Assembly: GCA_022760475.1 (NCBI GenBank)
Contig: JALEFZ010000032.1
Span: forward strand, 1 to 56,459
Source: Bacteroidia bacterium
Lineage (GTDB): Bacteria; Bacteroidota; Bacteroidia; J057
DNA length: 56,459 bases
Reading direction: 5' to 3'
The translations under genes and the position numbers were made by a program. The number at the start of each line of letters is the position of its first letter. Positions within the stretch are counted from its first letter, which is position 1. This document shows positions 15,814 through 24,764 of this stretch, piece after piece. The notes under the pieces were generated by a model that worked only from the letters and a program-made list of their open reading frames with translations, was not told the DNA's origin and did not search any database.

Positions 15814-16470
15814 CTATACTTGTAATTCCTTGAAAATAATCTTGTTACGGAAGTGCTCAATGATTTGCTCTGCTTCAAGTTTTTTCAAAAGCCGGGTTAC
15901 AACTACCCTGGAAGTGTGCAGGTCATTGGCAATTTCTCTATGGGTAATGTGGATTTCTTCGCTGTTATTGACCATTGCCTTGTCCCTCAAGTACTTGATT
16001 AACCTTTCTCCCATATTCATAAAGGCCAGGCTATCCACTGAATCTAGCAATTCATTAACCCGCATCTGGTAGCTTTCAAGCACGTATGCCCTCCAAGAAT
16101 GGAATTTCTGCATCCATTCCTCCATTTTCGAGGTTGGAATCAACACAAGGGTACTGTCCTGCTCTGTGGTGGCGCGTATGCTGCTCTTGGCCTTTTTTAC
16201 ACAGCAGTTCAGGGTGATGGCACAGGTATCTCCATATTCCAGATAGTACAGAAGAAGTTCGTTTTGCTCTGGATCCACTCGCATAATCTTTATCGAGCCC
16301 TCCAATACTAGGGGCATAAATGAAATATCGTCACCAATATCCAGGATGATTCTGTTTTTACTCACCTTTCTCAACAGCCCTTCATTGATAATGTCTTGTA
16401 TGAGGCCATCTTCGAAGAATGCTGAAAATCTTCCCCAAATCAATTCCTGTTCTGTTTTATTCAAAGCCAT
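15814..16470 (-). CDS. Crp/Fnr-family transcriptional regulator
   Basis: 218 residues. The N-terminal ~130 residues form a cyclic-nucleotide-binding-like beta roll (LDIGDDISFMPLVLEGSIKI, YLEYGDTCAITLNCCVKKAK). The C-terminal ~75 residues are a Crp-type winged helix (HITHREIANDLHTSRVVVTR, then LLKKLEAEQIIEHF). The Arg/Ser pair of true cAMP receptors in the phosphate cassette is not apparent. Two adjacent Cys residues (LNCCVK) are present, but the four-Cys Fnr iron-sulfur pattern is not. Such regulators in this phylum commonly respond to redox or nitrosative stress. It sits one gene away from the cyd genes; control of them is possible but not shown. Confidence 0.92.
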   Translation of the reverse strand: MALNKTEQELIWGRFSAFFEDGLIQDIINEGLLRKVSKNRIILDIGDDISFMPLVLEGSIKIMRVDPEQNELLLYYLEYGDTCAITLNCCVKKAKSSIRATTEQDSTLVLIPTSKMEEWMQKFHSWRAYVLESYQMRVNELLDSVDSLAFMNMGERLIKYLRDKAMVNNSEEIHITHREIANDLHTSRVVVTRLLKKLEAEQIIEHFRNKIIFKELQV

Positions 16471-16575
16471 ACGGACGATTCTACCTTTGGTGCATTATAA
16501 AGAAATTATAATAATTTAAATTTATAATTCATGGGTACACAGTTGCTTTCGGGAAGGCGACATTTCTTTAAATCT

Positions 16576-18576
16576 CTAATGTTTGAAAGGATAATAGACC
16601 TTGATTCTGTCTTTTGAGTCCAGCGGCCAGTCATCTGTTCTAAAAGGACTGGCAGGTAAGTTGACACTATTGACCAGGTTGAGACCTTGGGGATTATCCT
16701 TCCAGGCATACCTGATGGCAACCGGATTTTTTACCTCTTTGCTATAAACCAGCAATTGATGTCCCTTGATATATGCTTCAGCTTCCTTGAACTTTTTGTC
16801 TTCACCTGCTATAAGGAAGCCGTTGATGGCTTTCCCATCGAGGGATTTTAGGCCTGTTCCGGTAGAACTAAAACTTAGCATTATGCCTTCTTCCTTTATG
16901 GCAAGGCTCTGATACATAGGTCCCTGGTAAACAATCTCCATGTCATAGTCCAATGCTAGTGCATTCAGAGCAAGCCTAAGTCCTACGTCCTCTTTGTTTT
17001 TAGGATGAATATCATAGGCTTCCCCAATATCAATGGCTACAGCCATACCCGTTTTGGCAATATCCAGGCTTTGTCGCTGCGCTTCGCGAAGTTCTGCCCA
17101 ACTGCTGTTGTTAGCAGAGTACCAATTAGGTTTAAAATTGGCCAATTGTACAAAATGAAAGCTGATTTCTCTGCGAAATTGCCTTCGCCAGTCCATGACG
17201 AGGAGTTTGAATAGCCTTTGATATTCCGCTCCGCGGTCTGCATTGGATTCGCCTTGGTACCAAATAGCACCTCTAATGGCCATTGGCCCTAGCGGATGGA
17301 TCATGCTGTTGTGGAGTAGGGTAGGCATGTCATTTGGCTTATCTCCAGGTATATCCAGCTTTATATCTCTGTTGTCCAACCTGTATTTCCACTCCCCAGC
17401 TAGGTCGATTCTTTGTTGTTTGCCTTTAATATATAGAAGGCTATCAGGCCCCCAGACCCCTCCTGGGCCACCAGTATCCGTAATTTTTAGGCAAATGACA
17501 TTCCTCCCTTCCTTTAATAAAAATCGAGGCAGTTGAGCTTTGATCTCATTATTTTTTAGTTCCAGCTCCACCTCTTTCAAGAGTTGGCCATTAAGGAATA
17601 CCAGTGCCCTGTCATCAACTCGACTAAAACTCAGTAAATAATCTTCGTCTTCCTCTATGTTTTTGAGTTCAAATTCTTTTCTGCACCAAATGGTCCCGTC
17701 CAACTCATTCAAGCCTTGTTCATCCCAAAGGCCAGGGATCTGAATTTTACCCCATGATTGATCATCATAAGATGGTTGTGCCCACTTGGGCTGTATAGAG
17801 GATAAGCCAGTGGCTTTTTCACCTAGTTTGCCCATGCTTTTTCTCAAAAATCTGTATGCCCGCTTTACATCCCTCTTGGTATCTTTGGGTTCAGTGAACT
17901 GAAGACTTTCAACCGCTTCCTTATAATACGGAACGCCTAATGCAGCCTCTTTGCTCAACCACGTTTCAAGTACACTCCCTCCATAGTTGGAACTGATGAG
18001 CCCGATGGGAACATTGAGTTCTTCATGAAGTTTCTGCCCAAAAAAGTAAGCCACTGCTGAAAATTCACCAGAAGTAGTTGGCGAACAGCTTTGCCATTCT
18101 CCATATGGCAAATCTTCATTTGGTTGAAAACTAAGTCCCCTGGGAACCTGAAAGAGTCTTATTTGGGGATTGGTAGATTGGGCAATGGCAGAGTCTTTTT
18201 TAAGGGTCTTGAGGTCATATTGCATGTTGGATTGTCCTCCACATAACCACAGCTCTCCGAACCAAACATCTTCGAGGCTTATGCTTTTCTTTTTTGAGGA
18301 AATGACAAGGCTATGGGGCCCTCCAGCTTGTTGGGGGGGGAGCTTGAGCTCCCATTTTCCTTGGTCGTTTGTACGGCTTTTGACCTCGGTTTTCCCGAAG
18401 GTCAACACAACTTCTTCATTAGCCTTTGCCCAACCCCAAATCGGAACTTCCATTCCTCTTTGCAAAACCATGTGGTCTGAAAAAATCCTCGGAAGGCGAA
18501 GCCCAGACTGTCCATATCCCATGGAAAGGCTAAGAAAAAAACCTGTGTAGGAAACTATTCGAGAGAATTTAGGCAT
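16576..18576 (-). CDS. Sialate O-acetylesterase-like SGNH hydrolase (copy 1)
   Basis: 666 residues with a signal peptide (1-22). The SGNH/GDSL esterase domain is split around an inserted beta-sandwich (about residues 265-400, similar to a glycoside hydrolase family 2 sugar-binding domain; GLWDEQGLNELDGTIWCRKE). Catalytic blocks are present: LCGGQSNMQY with Ser116, SSNYGGS, WYQGESNADRG, and AYDIHPKNKEDVG carrying the Asp-x-x-His pair. The family removes O-acetyl groups from sialic acid or from other acetylated glycans, in the periplasm or outside. It is 30 nt downstream of a paralogue, so the two are one operon. True substrate cannot be told. Confidence 0.9.
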   Translation of the reverse strand: MPKFSRIVSYTGFFLSLSMGYGQSGLRLPRIFSDHMVLQRGMEVPIWGWAKANEEVVLTFGKTEVKSRTNDQGKWELKLPPQQAGGPHSLVISSKKKSISLEDVWFGELWLCGGQSNMQYDLKTLKKDSAIAQSTNPQIRLFQVPRGLSFQPNEDLPYGEWQSCSPTTSGEFSAVAYFFGQKLHEELNVPIGLISSNYGGSVLETWLSKEAALGVPYYKEAVESLQFTEPKDTKRDVKRAYRFLRKSMGKLGEKATGLSSIQPKWAQPSYDDQSWGKIQIPGLWDEQGLNELDGTIWCRKEFELKNIEEDEDYLLSFSRVDDRALVFLNGQLLKEVELELKNNEIKAQLPRFLLKEGRNVICLKITDTGGPGGVWGPDSLLYIKGKQQRIDLAGEWKYRLDNRDIKLDIPGDKPNDMPTLLHNSMIHPLGPMAIRGAIWYQGESNADRGAEYQRLFKLLVMDWRRQFRREISFHFVQLANFKPNWYSANNSSWAELREAQRQSLDIAKTGMAVAIDIGEAYDIHPKNKEDVGLRLALNALALDYDMEIVYQGPMYQSLAIKEEGIMLSFSSTGTGLKSLDGKAINGFLIAGEDKKFKEAEAYIKGHQLLVYSKEVKNPVAIRYAWKDNPQGLNLVNSVNLPASPFRTDDWPLDSKDRIKVYYPFKH

Positions 18577-18606
18577 GCTTACTTTGGTAAGTTGATTGCA
18601 GAATGA

Positions 18607-20583
18607 TTACTGACTTATTTTATATTCCTTTATGACACCTTTTGATGACAGGGGCCAGTTATCAGTCCGAAATGGACTAGCAGGTAGCCCTGCTCCATTG
18701 TAAAAATTGGCCTTTTCAGGGTTGTTTTCCCAAGCATAACGAACCGCTACAGGCTTGGCTACCTTTTGGGAACTTACCAGGAGGCTTTGGTTCACAATTT
18801 TAGCTTTCGCTGGATAGAATCTTTGGTCATCTCCCGCAATTTCGAAACCATATAACTTTCCTGAATCATCAGATGATTGTAAGCCCGTTTCAGCATGATC
18901 AAAATTCAGTAAAATAGATTTTCCTTTTATCTCCATGCTGGAATATAGCGGACCTGAGTATACCAACTCCTTTCCATAATCCTTGGAAAGAGCCCAAAGT
19001 GCCAGCCTGCGGCCTACATCTTCTTTGTTTTTTGGGTGAATGTCATCGGCTTCGCCTATATCTGTAATCACTGCCATACCGGTAGCAGGAACTGATAGTG
19101 TCATCAGCTGCGCTTCTCTGATTTCAGGCCAGGCTGCTGCCTGAGAGCTGTTGAAATTTGCAAGTTGGACGAAGTAGAACCCAAAGTCTTGCTTCCATTT
19201 TTCTCGCCAGCCTTGGATCAATAAGGGAAACAGCTTCCTATATTCTTCTCCACGGCCTTGATTGGACTCACCCTGATACCAAATTGCACCTTTGATCCCG
19301 TATGGCTGGATGGGATGGATCATTCCATTATATAGTATGGTCGGATTTCCGTTTGGACCATGACCAGGAGATTCAATGGATAAATCCTCTAAACTCACCC
19401 TATATTTCCAGTTTCCTGCAAGTGTGGTAGATTGATTGCCAATACTTATCCTCATTACATTTTCGGGGCTCCAAAAACCTCCACCTCCACCCGTATCAGT
19501 GATTTTTATGGCGATGGTATTCTTTCCATTTTTGATCAGGCTGTCTGGAATTGAATATACTCGTTCTTTGTTGTATGAGGCGTCCATGCTCCCTATCAAT
19601 ACCCCATTGAAATAGGTAGAATCCCCATCATCAATTTTCCCGAGATATATGTTACTATTTTGGAGGGCAGGCTTGGCATTCAATTCTACCTCCTTTCTAA
19701 ACCAAACCACCCCATCCAGGCCCTTTAAACCCTGACCTTCCCATAGACCTGGAACCTGCATCTTAGGCCAGTTTGAGTCATCCAATTCCGCTTTTGCCCA
19801 AGAAATGGTGCCTAATTCTACTTCTTGCCCTGTTGTTTTCGTATAAAAGTTTTTAAATCTGCTCGTAGCTGCTTCCTTTTCTTTTTCTATGTCAATTTGA
19901 GGTAGTTTATCCAAGGCAGCCTGATAATAGGATACCTTTTTAGCCGCTTCCGGACTCAGCCATGATTCTACGACTGTTCCTCCCCAGTTTGAGCTGATCA
20001 AGCCTATTGGTACATCCAGTTCTCTGTGTAGTTTTTTTGCAAAAAAATATGCCACAGCAGAAAAATCTTCCGAAGTAGTGGAATCGGCCAATTCCCATTC
20101 TCCTCCTGTGATGCTGTCTTGAGGACTATATGCAATCTTGCGAGGTACTTTGAAATGTCTGATTTCCGGATTGGATGAATTTTTGATCTCTTCGAATTTA
20201 TCCAGCATACCCAAGGTATATTCCATGTTGGATTGTCCTCCACAAAGCCATACTTCTCCGAAGAGTACATCTTCTATTTCCTTGATGGCCTTACCTGCGA
20301 TGATTTGAATCTTATGAGGTCCTTTTTTAGATATTTTGGGAAGTTTTGTGAACCAAGATCCCTCATCATCTGCCATTACCATGAGGGTATGATGGGGCAA
20401 ATCAGGGCTTGAAATAGTGATAGTTAGCTTTTTATTGGGTAAACTTTTTCCCCAGATGGGGTTTTCATGATTTCTTTGAAGGACCATGTGGTCTGAAAAC
20501 AATCTGGAAATTTTGAGGATGTCTTTCTTTTGCTCGCACGAAATCAATAGAAATACACAAAGTAGTAGCAGGAAATTCTTCAT
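18607..20583 (-). CDS. Sialate O-acetylesterase-like SGNH hydrolase lipoprotein (copy 2)
   Basis: 658 residues. The start CVFLLISC places a lipobox Cys at position 16, so this copy is probably a lipoprotein while its neighbour is not. Architecture follows copy 1: LCGGQSNMEY (Ser118), SSNWGGTVVESW, inserted beta-sandwich (about 270-400), WYQGESNQGRG, and EADDIHPKNKEDVGRRLA with the Asp/His pair. It is the first gene of the two-gene unit. The two proteins align end to end and look like an old tandem duplication. Expected role: de-O-acetylation of acetylated glycans at the cell surface. Confidence 0.9.
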   Translation of the reverse strand: MKNFLLLLCVFLLISCEQKKDILKISRLFSDHMVLQRNHENPIWGKSLPNKKLTITISSPDLPHHTLMVMADDEGSWFTKLPKISKKGPHKIQIIAGKAIKEIEDVLFGEVWLCGGQSNMEYTLGMLDKFEEIKNSSNPEIRHFKVPRKIAYSPQDSITGGEWELADSTTSEDFSAVAYFFAKKLHRELDVPIGLISSNWGGTVVESWLSPEAAKKVSYYQAALDKLPQIDIEKEKEAATSRFKNFYTKTTGQEVELGTISWAKAELDDSNWPKMQVPGLWEGQGLKGLDGVVWFRKEVELNAKPALQNSNIYLGKIDDGDSTYFNGVLIGSMDASYNKERVYSIPDSLIKNGKNTIAIKITDTGGGGGFWSPENVMRISIGNQSTTLAGNWKYRVSLEDLSIESPGHGPNGNPTILYNGMIHPIQPYGIKGAIWYQGESNQGRGEEYRKLFPLLIQGWREKWKQDFGFYFVQLANFNSSQAAAWPEIREAQLMTLSVPATGMAVITDIGEADDIHPKNKEDVGRRLALWALSKDYGKELVYSGPLYSSMEIKGKSILLNFDHAETGLQSSDDSGKLYGFEIAGDDQRFYPAKAKIVNQSLLVSSQKVAKPVAVRYAWENNPEKANFYNGAGLPASPFRTDNWPLSSKGVIKEYKISQ

Positions 20584-20823
20584 TTGGTGTCAGCTTTATA
20601 TTGGAAACTACATAGATCAAGGCGGGGGAACAAAATAAGCTGAAATTCGTTTTCTTTTTTTCCTGTATTGCAGGAGAATATTGTTGATTATTGTGGGGAA
20701 GTTGTCTCGAAAAGGAATTGCATAATTTATTATTTTGCAGGATCATTTCAGGACTACCTTCTTCTATTTTGTCCTTTATGTGTTATTGTTTAATGAATCA
20801 TACCTAATTAGGAACTACACAAT

Positions 20824-23694
20824 ATGGTCGCATCATTTGACTCATTTGAAAAAAGGCATCTCGGCCCTTCGGATCAGGAGCTCCAACAAATGTTGGACGT
20901 CATAGGAGTAGGGAGCCTTAATGAATTAATAGAACAAACCGTACCCTCAAAAATACGTCTGGAAAGTGAGCTTTCGGAAAAAGCAGCCCTTTCTGAGTAT
21001 CAGTACCTCAAAGAATTGAAGGAATTGGCCTCTAAAAACAAGGTATTCAAATCCTATATTGGACAAGGATACTACGGAACCATCACTCCTTCTGTGATTC
21101 TGAGGAATATTTTTGAAAATCCGGGATGGTATACCCAGTATACCCCATATCAGGCAGAGATTTCTCAGGGAAGGCTTGAAGCCCTGCTGAATTTCCAGAC
21201 CATGATCTCCGATCTCACCGGTTTGCCTGTTGCCAATGCATCTCTTTTGGATGAAGGGACAGCAGCAGCTGAGGCCATCTCCATGACCTATGGTCAGAAG
21301 AAGAAAAAAGACAGGAAGTCCCAAGCCAATGTGGTATTGGTGGCTGATAGCCTGTTTGCTCAAAGCATTGATGTCATCAAAACCAGAACAGAAGGAGTTG
21401 GCATTGAGGTCAGGGTTCTTCCTTTGGAGGAATTTGAGATTACCGATGACGTTTTTGCTGCCATTGTTCAATATCCTGACGCAAGAGGTAATATTGGGCA
21501 ATACCAGGAACTGGCATCCAGCCTTCATGAGAAGAATTCATATTTGATTGTTGCAGCGGACCTATTGGGACTCGCTCTTTTACAAGCTCCAGGAGAGTTT
21601 GGTGCGGATGTAGTCGTAGGATCTGCCCAGAGATTTGGTGTACCAATGGGGTTTGGTGGTCCTCACGCTGCATATTTCGCTACCAATGAAGAGTTCATGC
21701 GTCTTCTGCCTGGAAGGATCATTGGGGTATCTATCGATGCCAATGGAAACCAGGCCTTACGGATGACACTACAAACGAGGGAGCAGCACATCAGAAGAGA
21801 TAAGGCAACTTCCAATATTTGTACGGCACAGGCCCTATTGGCCATCATGGCTGGGATGTACGCAGTTTACCACGGCCCCAAGGGCATCCAGCAAATTGCT
21901 GCCAGAACCCATGCCATGTCTGCCTTGCTTTATAGCAACCTTAAGCAGTTGGGCTTCCAACTGATCAATGATACTTTCTTTGACACACTTAGTATCCAGC
22001 TTGAGGAAGGTGAGCTTGCAAGACTCAAGGAGATGGCCGAAGCCAAGGAAATCAACCTCTTCTACCCTTCATCCAGTGAGATCAGAATTTCTATAGACGA
22101 AACCACGGAAGAAAAAGACATCGATGAACTTGTTTCTATTTTTGCTCTTCTAAAGGGAATTTCCTATAGCCTTTCTGCAAATGGAAGTTCTCACATTCCT
22201 GGAAATCTCCAAAGAAACACCGAATTCCTGACCCATCCTGTATTTAGCCTTCATCATTCTGAAACAGCCATGATGCGCTATATCAGGAGCCTGGAGGATA
22301 AAGATTTGTCTTTGAATAATGCCATGATTCCTTTGGGATCATGTACCATGAAACTCAACGCGGCCTCAGAATTGATTCCTGTAAGTTGGCCTGAGTTTGC
22401 AAATATTCATCCATTTGTCCCTACGAATCAGGTGAATGGATATCATGAGATGATCGAAGAACTTGGAAGAGATCTTTGTGAGATCACCGGTTTTGCAGGC
22501 ATGTCTTTCCAGCCAAACTCAGGTGCCCAAGGAGAGTATACAGGCTTGATGGTCATCAGGGCTTTCCATAGAGCCAATGGCGACATGGAGCGAAACATTG
22601 CCCTTATTCCTTCTTCTGCCCATGGAACCAATCCTGCATCTGCTGTTATGGCAGGCATGAAGGTTGTCGTAGTAAAATGTGATGAGATGGGTAACATCGA
22701 CATGATCGATCTTCGTGAGAAGGCTGAAAAGCACAAGGAGAACCTATCCTGTATGATGATTACTTATCCCTCGACCCATGGTGTATTTGAGGAAGATGTA
22801 ATCGAAGCATGTGAACTCATTCATCAATATGGTGGACAGGTTTACATGGACGGCGCTAATATGAATGCTCAGGTAGGCCTTACTTCCCCTGGACGCATTG
22901 GAGCTGATGTGTGCCACTTGAACCTGCACAAGACCTTCGCTATTCCACATGGTGGAGGAGGCCCTGGAATGGGACCTATCGGAGTTGCTTCTCACCTCGT
23001 TCCCTTCTTGCCCAAGCACGTTTTGGTCGAGACAGGTGGTGCTCAGGGTATATCTGCCGTTTCTGCAACTCCTTATGGATCCGCTTCTATTCTGCTGATT
23101 TCTTACGGATACATTAAAATGTTGGGTAGTCAGGGGGTAAAGGCTGCGACAGAATATGCCATTCTGAATGCCAACTACCTGAAAGCGAGGTTAGGGGAAG
23201 ATTTCAAAATCCTTTATCAAGGCAAACAAGGTCATGTAGCCCATGAGTTCATCATTGATCTGAGGGAATTCAAGTCAAAACTTGGTCTGGAGGTAGATGA
23301 CATCACCAAACGCCTGATCGATTATGGTTTCCATGCCCCAACTGTAAGTTGGCCTGTGCCTGGGACCATTATGATAGAACCTACAGAGTCTGAGCCATTG
23401 AGCGAACTCGATCGTTTTGTTGAGGCCATGTTGGGCATCCGTGAAGAGATTCGAGACATCGAGCTGGGAATCGCTGATATCCAGGATAATGTGCTTAAGA
23501 ATGCACCTCATACGATAGAGGAACTAACTGCTGACGAGTGGTCTCATGCCTATGGAAGAGAAAAAGCCGCTTGGCCTGTTAAAAGCCTATACAAGAATAA
23601 GTTCTGGGCAACAGTCAAGCGTGTCAACAACACCTATGGCGATAGAAATGTAGTCTGTACTTGTCCTCCAATTGAGGCCTACGCAGAAGCATAA
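20824..23694 (+). CDS. gcvP: Glycine dehydrogenase (decarboxylating), P-protein
   Basis: 956 residues, the usual length of the single-chain homodimeric P-protein. It starts with FEKRHLGPSDQELQQML, a family hallmark. The PLP lysine lies in HLNLHKTFAIPHGGGGPGMG (Lys703), and AMIPLGSCTMKLNAASE and NSGAQGEYTGLM are conserved. It decarboxylates glycine and passes the aminomethyl group to the lipoyl arm of the H-protein. gcvT and gcvH are not in this window, as is common in this phylum where gcvP stands alone. No glycine riboswitch is evident upstream. A strong terminator follows. Confidence 0.98.
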   Translation: MVASFDSFEKRHLGPSDQELQQMLDVIGVGSLNELIEQTVPSKIRLESELSEKAALSEYQYLKELKELASKNKVFKSYIGQGYYGTITPSVILRNIFENPGWYTQYTPYQAEISQGRLEALLNFQTMISDLTGLPVANASLLDEGTAAAEAISMTYGQKKKKDRKSQANVVLVADSLFAQSIDVIKTRTEGVGIEVRVLPLEEFEITDDVFAAIVQYPDARGNIGQYQELASSLHEKNSYLIVAADLLGLALLQAPGEFGADVVVGSAQRFGVPMGFGGPHAAYFATNEEFMRLLPGRIIGVSIDANGNQALRMTLQTREQHIRRDKATSNICTAQALLAIMAGMYAVYHGPKGIQQIAARTHAMSALLYSNLKQLGFQLINDTFFDTLSIQLEEGELARLKEMAEAKEINLFYPSSSEIRISIDETTEEKDIDELVSIFALLKGISYSLSANGSSHIPGNLQRNTEFLTHPVFSLHHSETAMMRYIRSLEDKDLSLNNAMIPLGSCTMKLNAASELIPVSWPEFANIHPFVPTNQVNGYHEMIEELGRDLCEITGFAGMSFQPNSGAQGEYTGLMVIRAFHRANGDMERNIALIPSSAHGTNPASAVMAGMKVVVVKCDEMGNIDMIDLREKAEKHKENLSCMMITYPSTHGVFEEDVIEACELIHQYGGQVYMDGANMNAQVGLTSPGRIGADVCHLNLHKTFAIPHGGGGPGMGPIGVASHLVPFLPKHVLVETGGAQGISAVSATPYGSASILLISYGYIKMLGSQGVKAATEYAILNANYLKARLGEDFKILYQGKQGHVAHEFIIDLREFKSKLGLEVDDITKRLIDYGFHAPTVSWPVPGTIMIEPTESEPLSELDRFVEAMLGIREEIRDIELGIADIQDNVLKNAPHTIEELTADEWSHAYGREKAAWPVKSLYKNKFWATVKRVNNTYGDRNVVCTCPPIEAYAEA

Positions 23695-23713
23695 AAATTG
23701 AAAAATAGAGTAG

Positions 23714-23746
23714 GGGACGTAACCAACAGTTACGTCCCTTTTTTTA
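23714..23746 (+). terminator. Rho-independent terminator of gcvP
   Basis: GGGACGTAAC (23714-23723), a 5-nt loop and GTTACGTCCC (23729-23738) form a perfect ten-pair stem followed by TTTTTTTATT. It lies 20 nt after the gcvP stop. Its T-tract reaches the stop codon of the convergent NTF2-like gene. Confidence 0.95.
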
Positions 23747-24118
23747 TTGTTGTGGAGGCATTTCCATTTGATAGTAAAACCTTTCGTGTACAATCTTGTC
23801 TCCTTGCCATCTTTGGATGGCTACTTCCTCCATTTTTACCCTATGGCCATTTTTAAAGGTGAAGTCTACCCAACATTCAACGCTTGTAACTCCTGCTTCT
23901 TCATCAGATGTAATAGAATGGGTCCCCCTGCCATGAAATTCCTGGACAGAATCAAACCATCTTTGAATGGCCTGCTTTTGGACTTCCTTTCCTTCTCTTG
24001 GAGGGAAGTTGTTGTCAATGACAGTTAGCTCATCAGCATAAAATTTGTCCAAAGCTTCAAATGATTTGCCTTCATTGAGCAATTCATAAAGGGCATGTGC
24101 TCTTTCTTTGTAAGTCAT
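23744..24118 (-). CDS. SnoaL/NTF2-like protein
   Basis: 124 residues from the ATG at 24118 (MTYKERAHALYEL). A longer frame to 24277 adds about 53 residues of non-conserved aromatic-rich sequence and is less likely. The pattern LLNEGKSFEALDKFYADELTV followed by a predicted curved sheet (VECWVDFTFKNGHRVKMEEV and IVHERFYY) matches the NTF2-like cone fold used by SnoaL-type proteins. Members bind or isomerise small molecules or act as simple dimers. No substrate is evident. It is convergent with gcvP, and the lipoprotein gene lies upstream on the same strand. Confidence 0.8.
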   Translation of the reverse strand: MTYKERAHALYELLNEGKSFEALDKFYADELTVIDNNFPPREGKEVQKQAIQRWFDSVQEFHGRGTHSITSDEEAGVTSVECWVDFTFKNGHRVKMEEVAIQRWQGDKIVHERFYYQMEMPPQQ

Positions 24119-24279
24119 TTTGTTTATCTGGTAATAAGGTGAATGATAAAAGCTAATAAAGTAATAATTGCTCGCTAATAAAAATGGATAATTGCTAAAA
24201 ATTAAAGCATTTTTCCAATAAAAAAATCCCAGGCTTGTGCTGAAACCTAGGAAATTATTTACACCACTTACCTTCAAAA

Positions 24280-24654
24280 TCAGGATGGATCTTGCTCCAC
24301 CACTGTTTCTTTGAAAGAGCTGTAAAATTCGCTTTGATCACTTAAGTCATTCCACATAATGCCTTCAACTTTTTTTCCTTTACAGTCATAGGCGTTATAC
24401 ATGTCATAAAATTCCAGTCCTGTACCACAAAACCAAAATCCTTCTTCAGCAGGAATGCTTGTATAGTAAATGGTTTCACCTTCATAGATGGCTATACCAA
24501 TCCAGATGTTATCTGGATCTACTTTTTTGTAGTCCTTCTTTATCCAGCCAATGACATCTTCTGCTTCAATATCATTGCAGCTTTTAGGAATTTTTTCACT
24601 GCAGGCTGTGAAAACAAGGCTACAGCAGAAAAGGATAATTAGTAGTTTTTTCAT
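24280..24654 (-). CDS. Small uncharacterised lipoprotein
   Basis: 124 residues. The start MKKLLIILFCCSLVFTACSE gives a clear lipoprotein signal, with the likely lipobox Cys at position 18. The remaining ~105 residues carry four further Cys (SCND, WFCG, YDCKG), which could form disulfides in the periplasm. No family was recognised. A 161-nt gap separates it from the NTF2-like gene on the same strand. Confidence 0.7.
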   Translation of the reverse strand: MKKLLIILFCCSLVFTACSEKIPKSCNDIEAEDVIGWIKKDYKKVDPDNIWIGIAIYEGETIYYTSIPAEEGFWFCGTGLEFYDMYNAYDCKGKKVEGIMWNDLSDQSEFYSSFKETVVEQDPS

Positions 24655-24764
24655 GCTAATGTCTTTTACTTCAAGACGTATGGCTTCCTAAAAGTGCTGA
24701 CATACAAAAGAAAATGGGAATGACAACTGCCAATCCCATTCCTAAATCAATTATTTTTTTCTGA

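Noticed and set aside
20584..20823. Possible glycine riboswitch before gcvP
   Set aside because: No paired glycine-aptamer pattern could be seen in the 240-nt spacer, and such riboswitches are not usual in this phylum.
24119..24277. N-terminal extension of the NTF2-like gene (53 extra residues)
   Set aside because: Non-conserved, aromatic-rich and unlike the family; the ATG at 24118 gives a normal-length protein.
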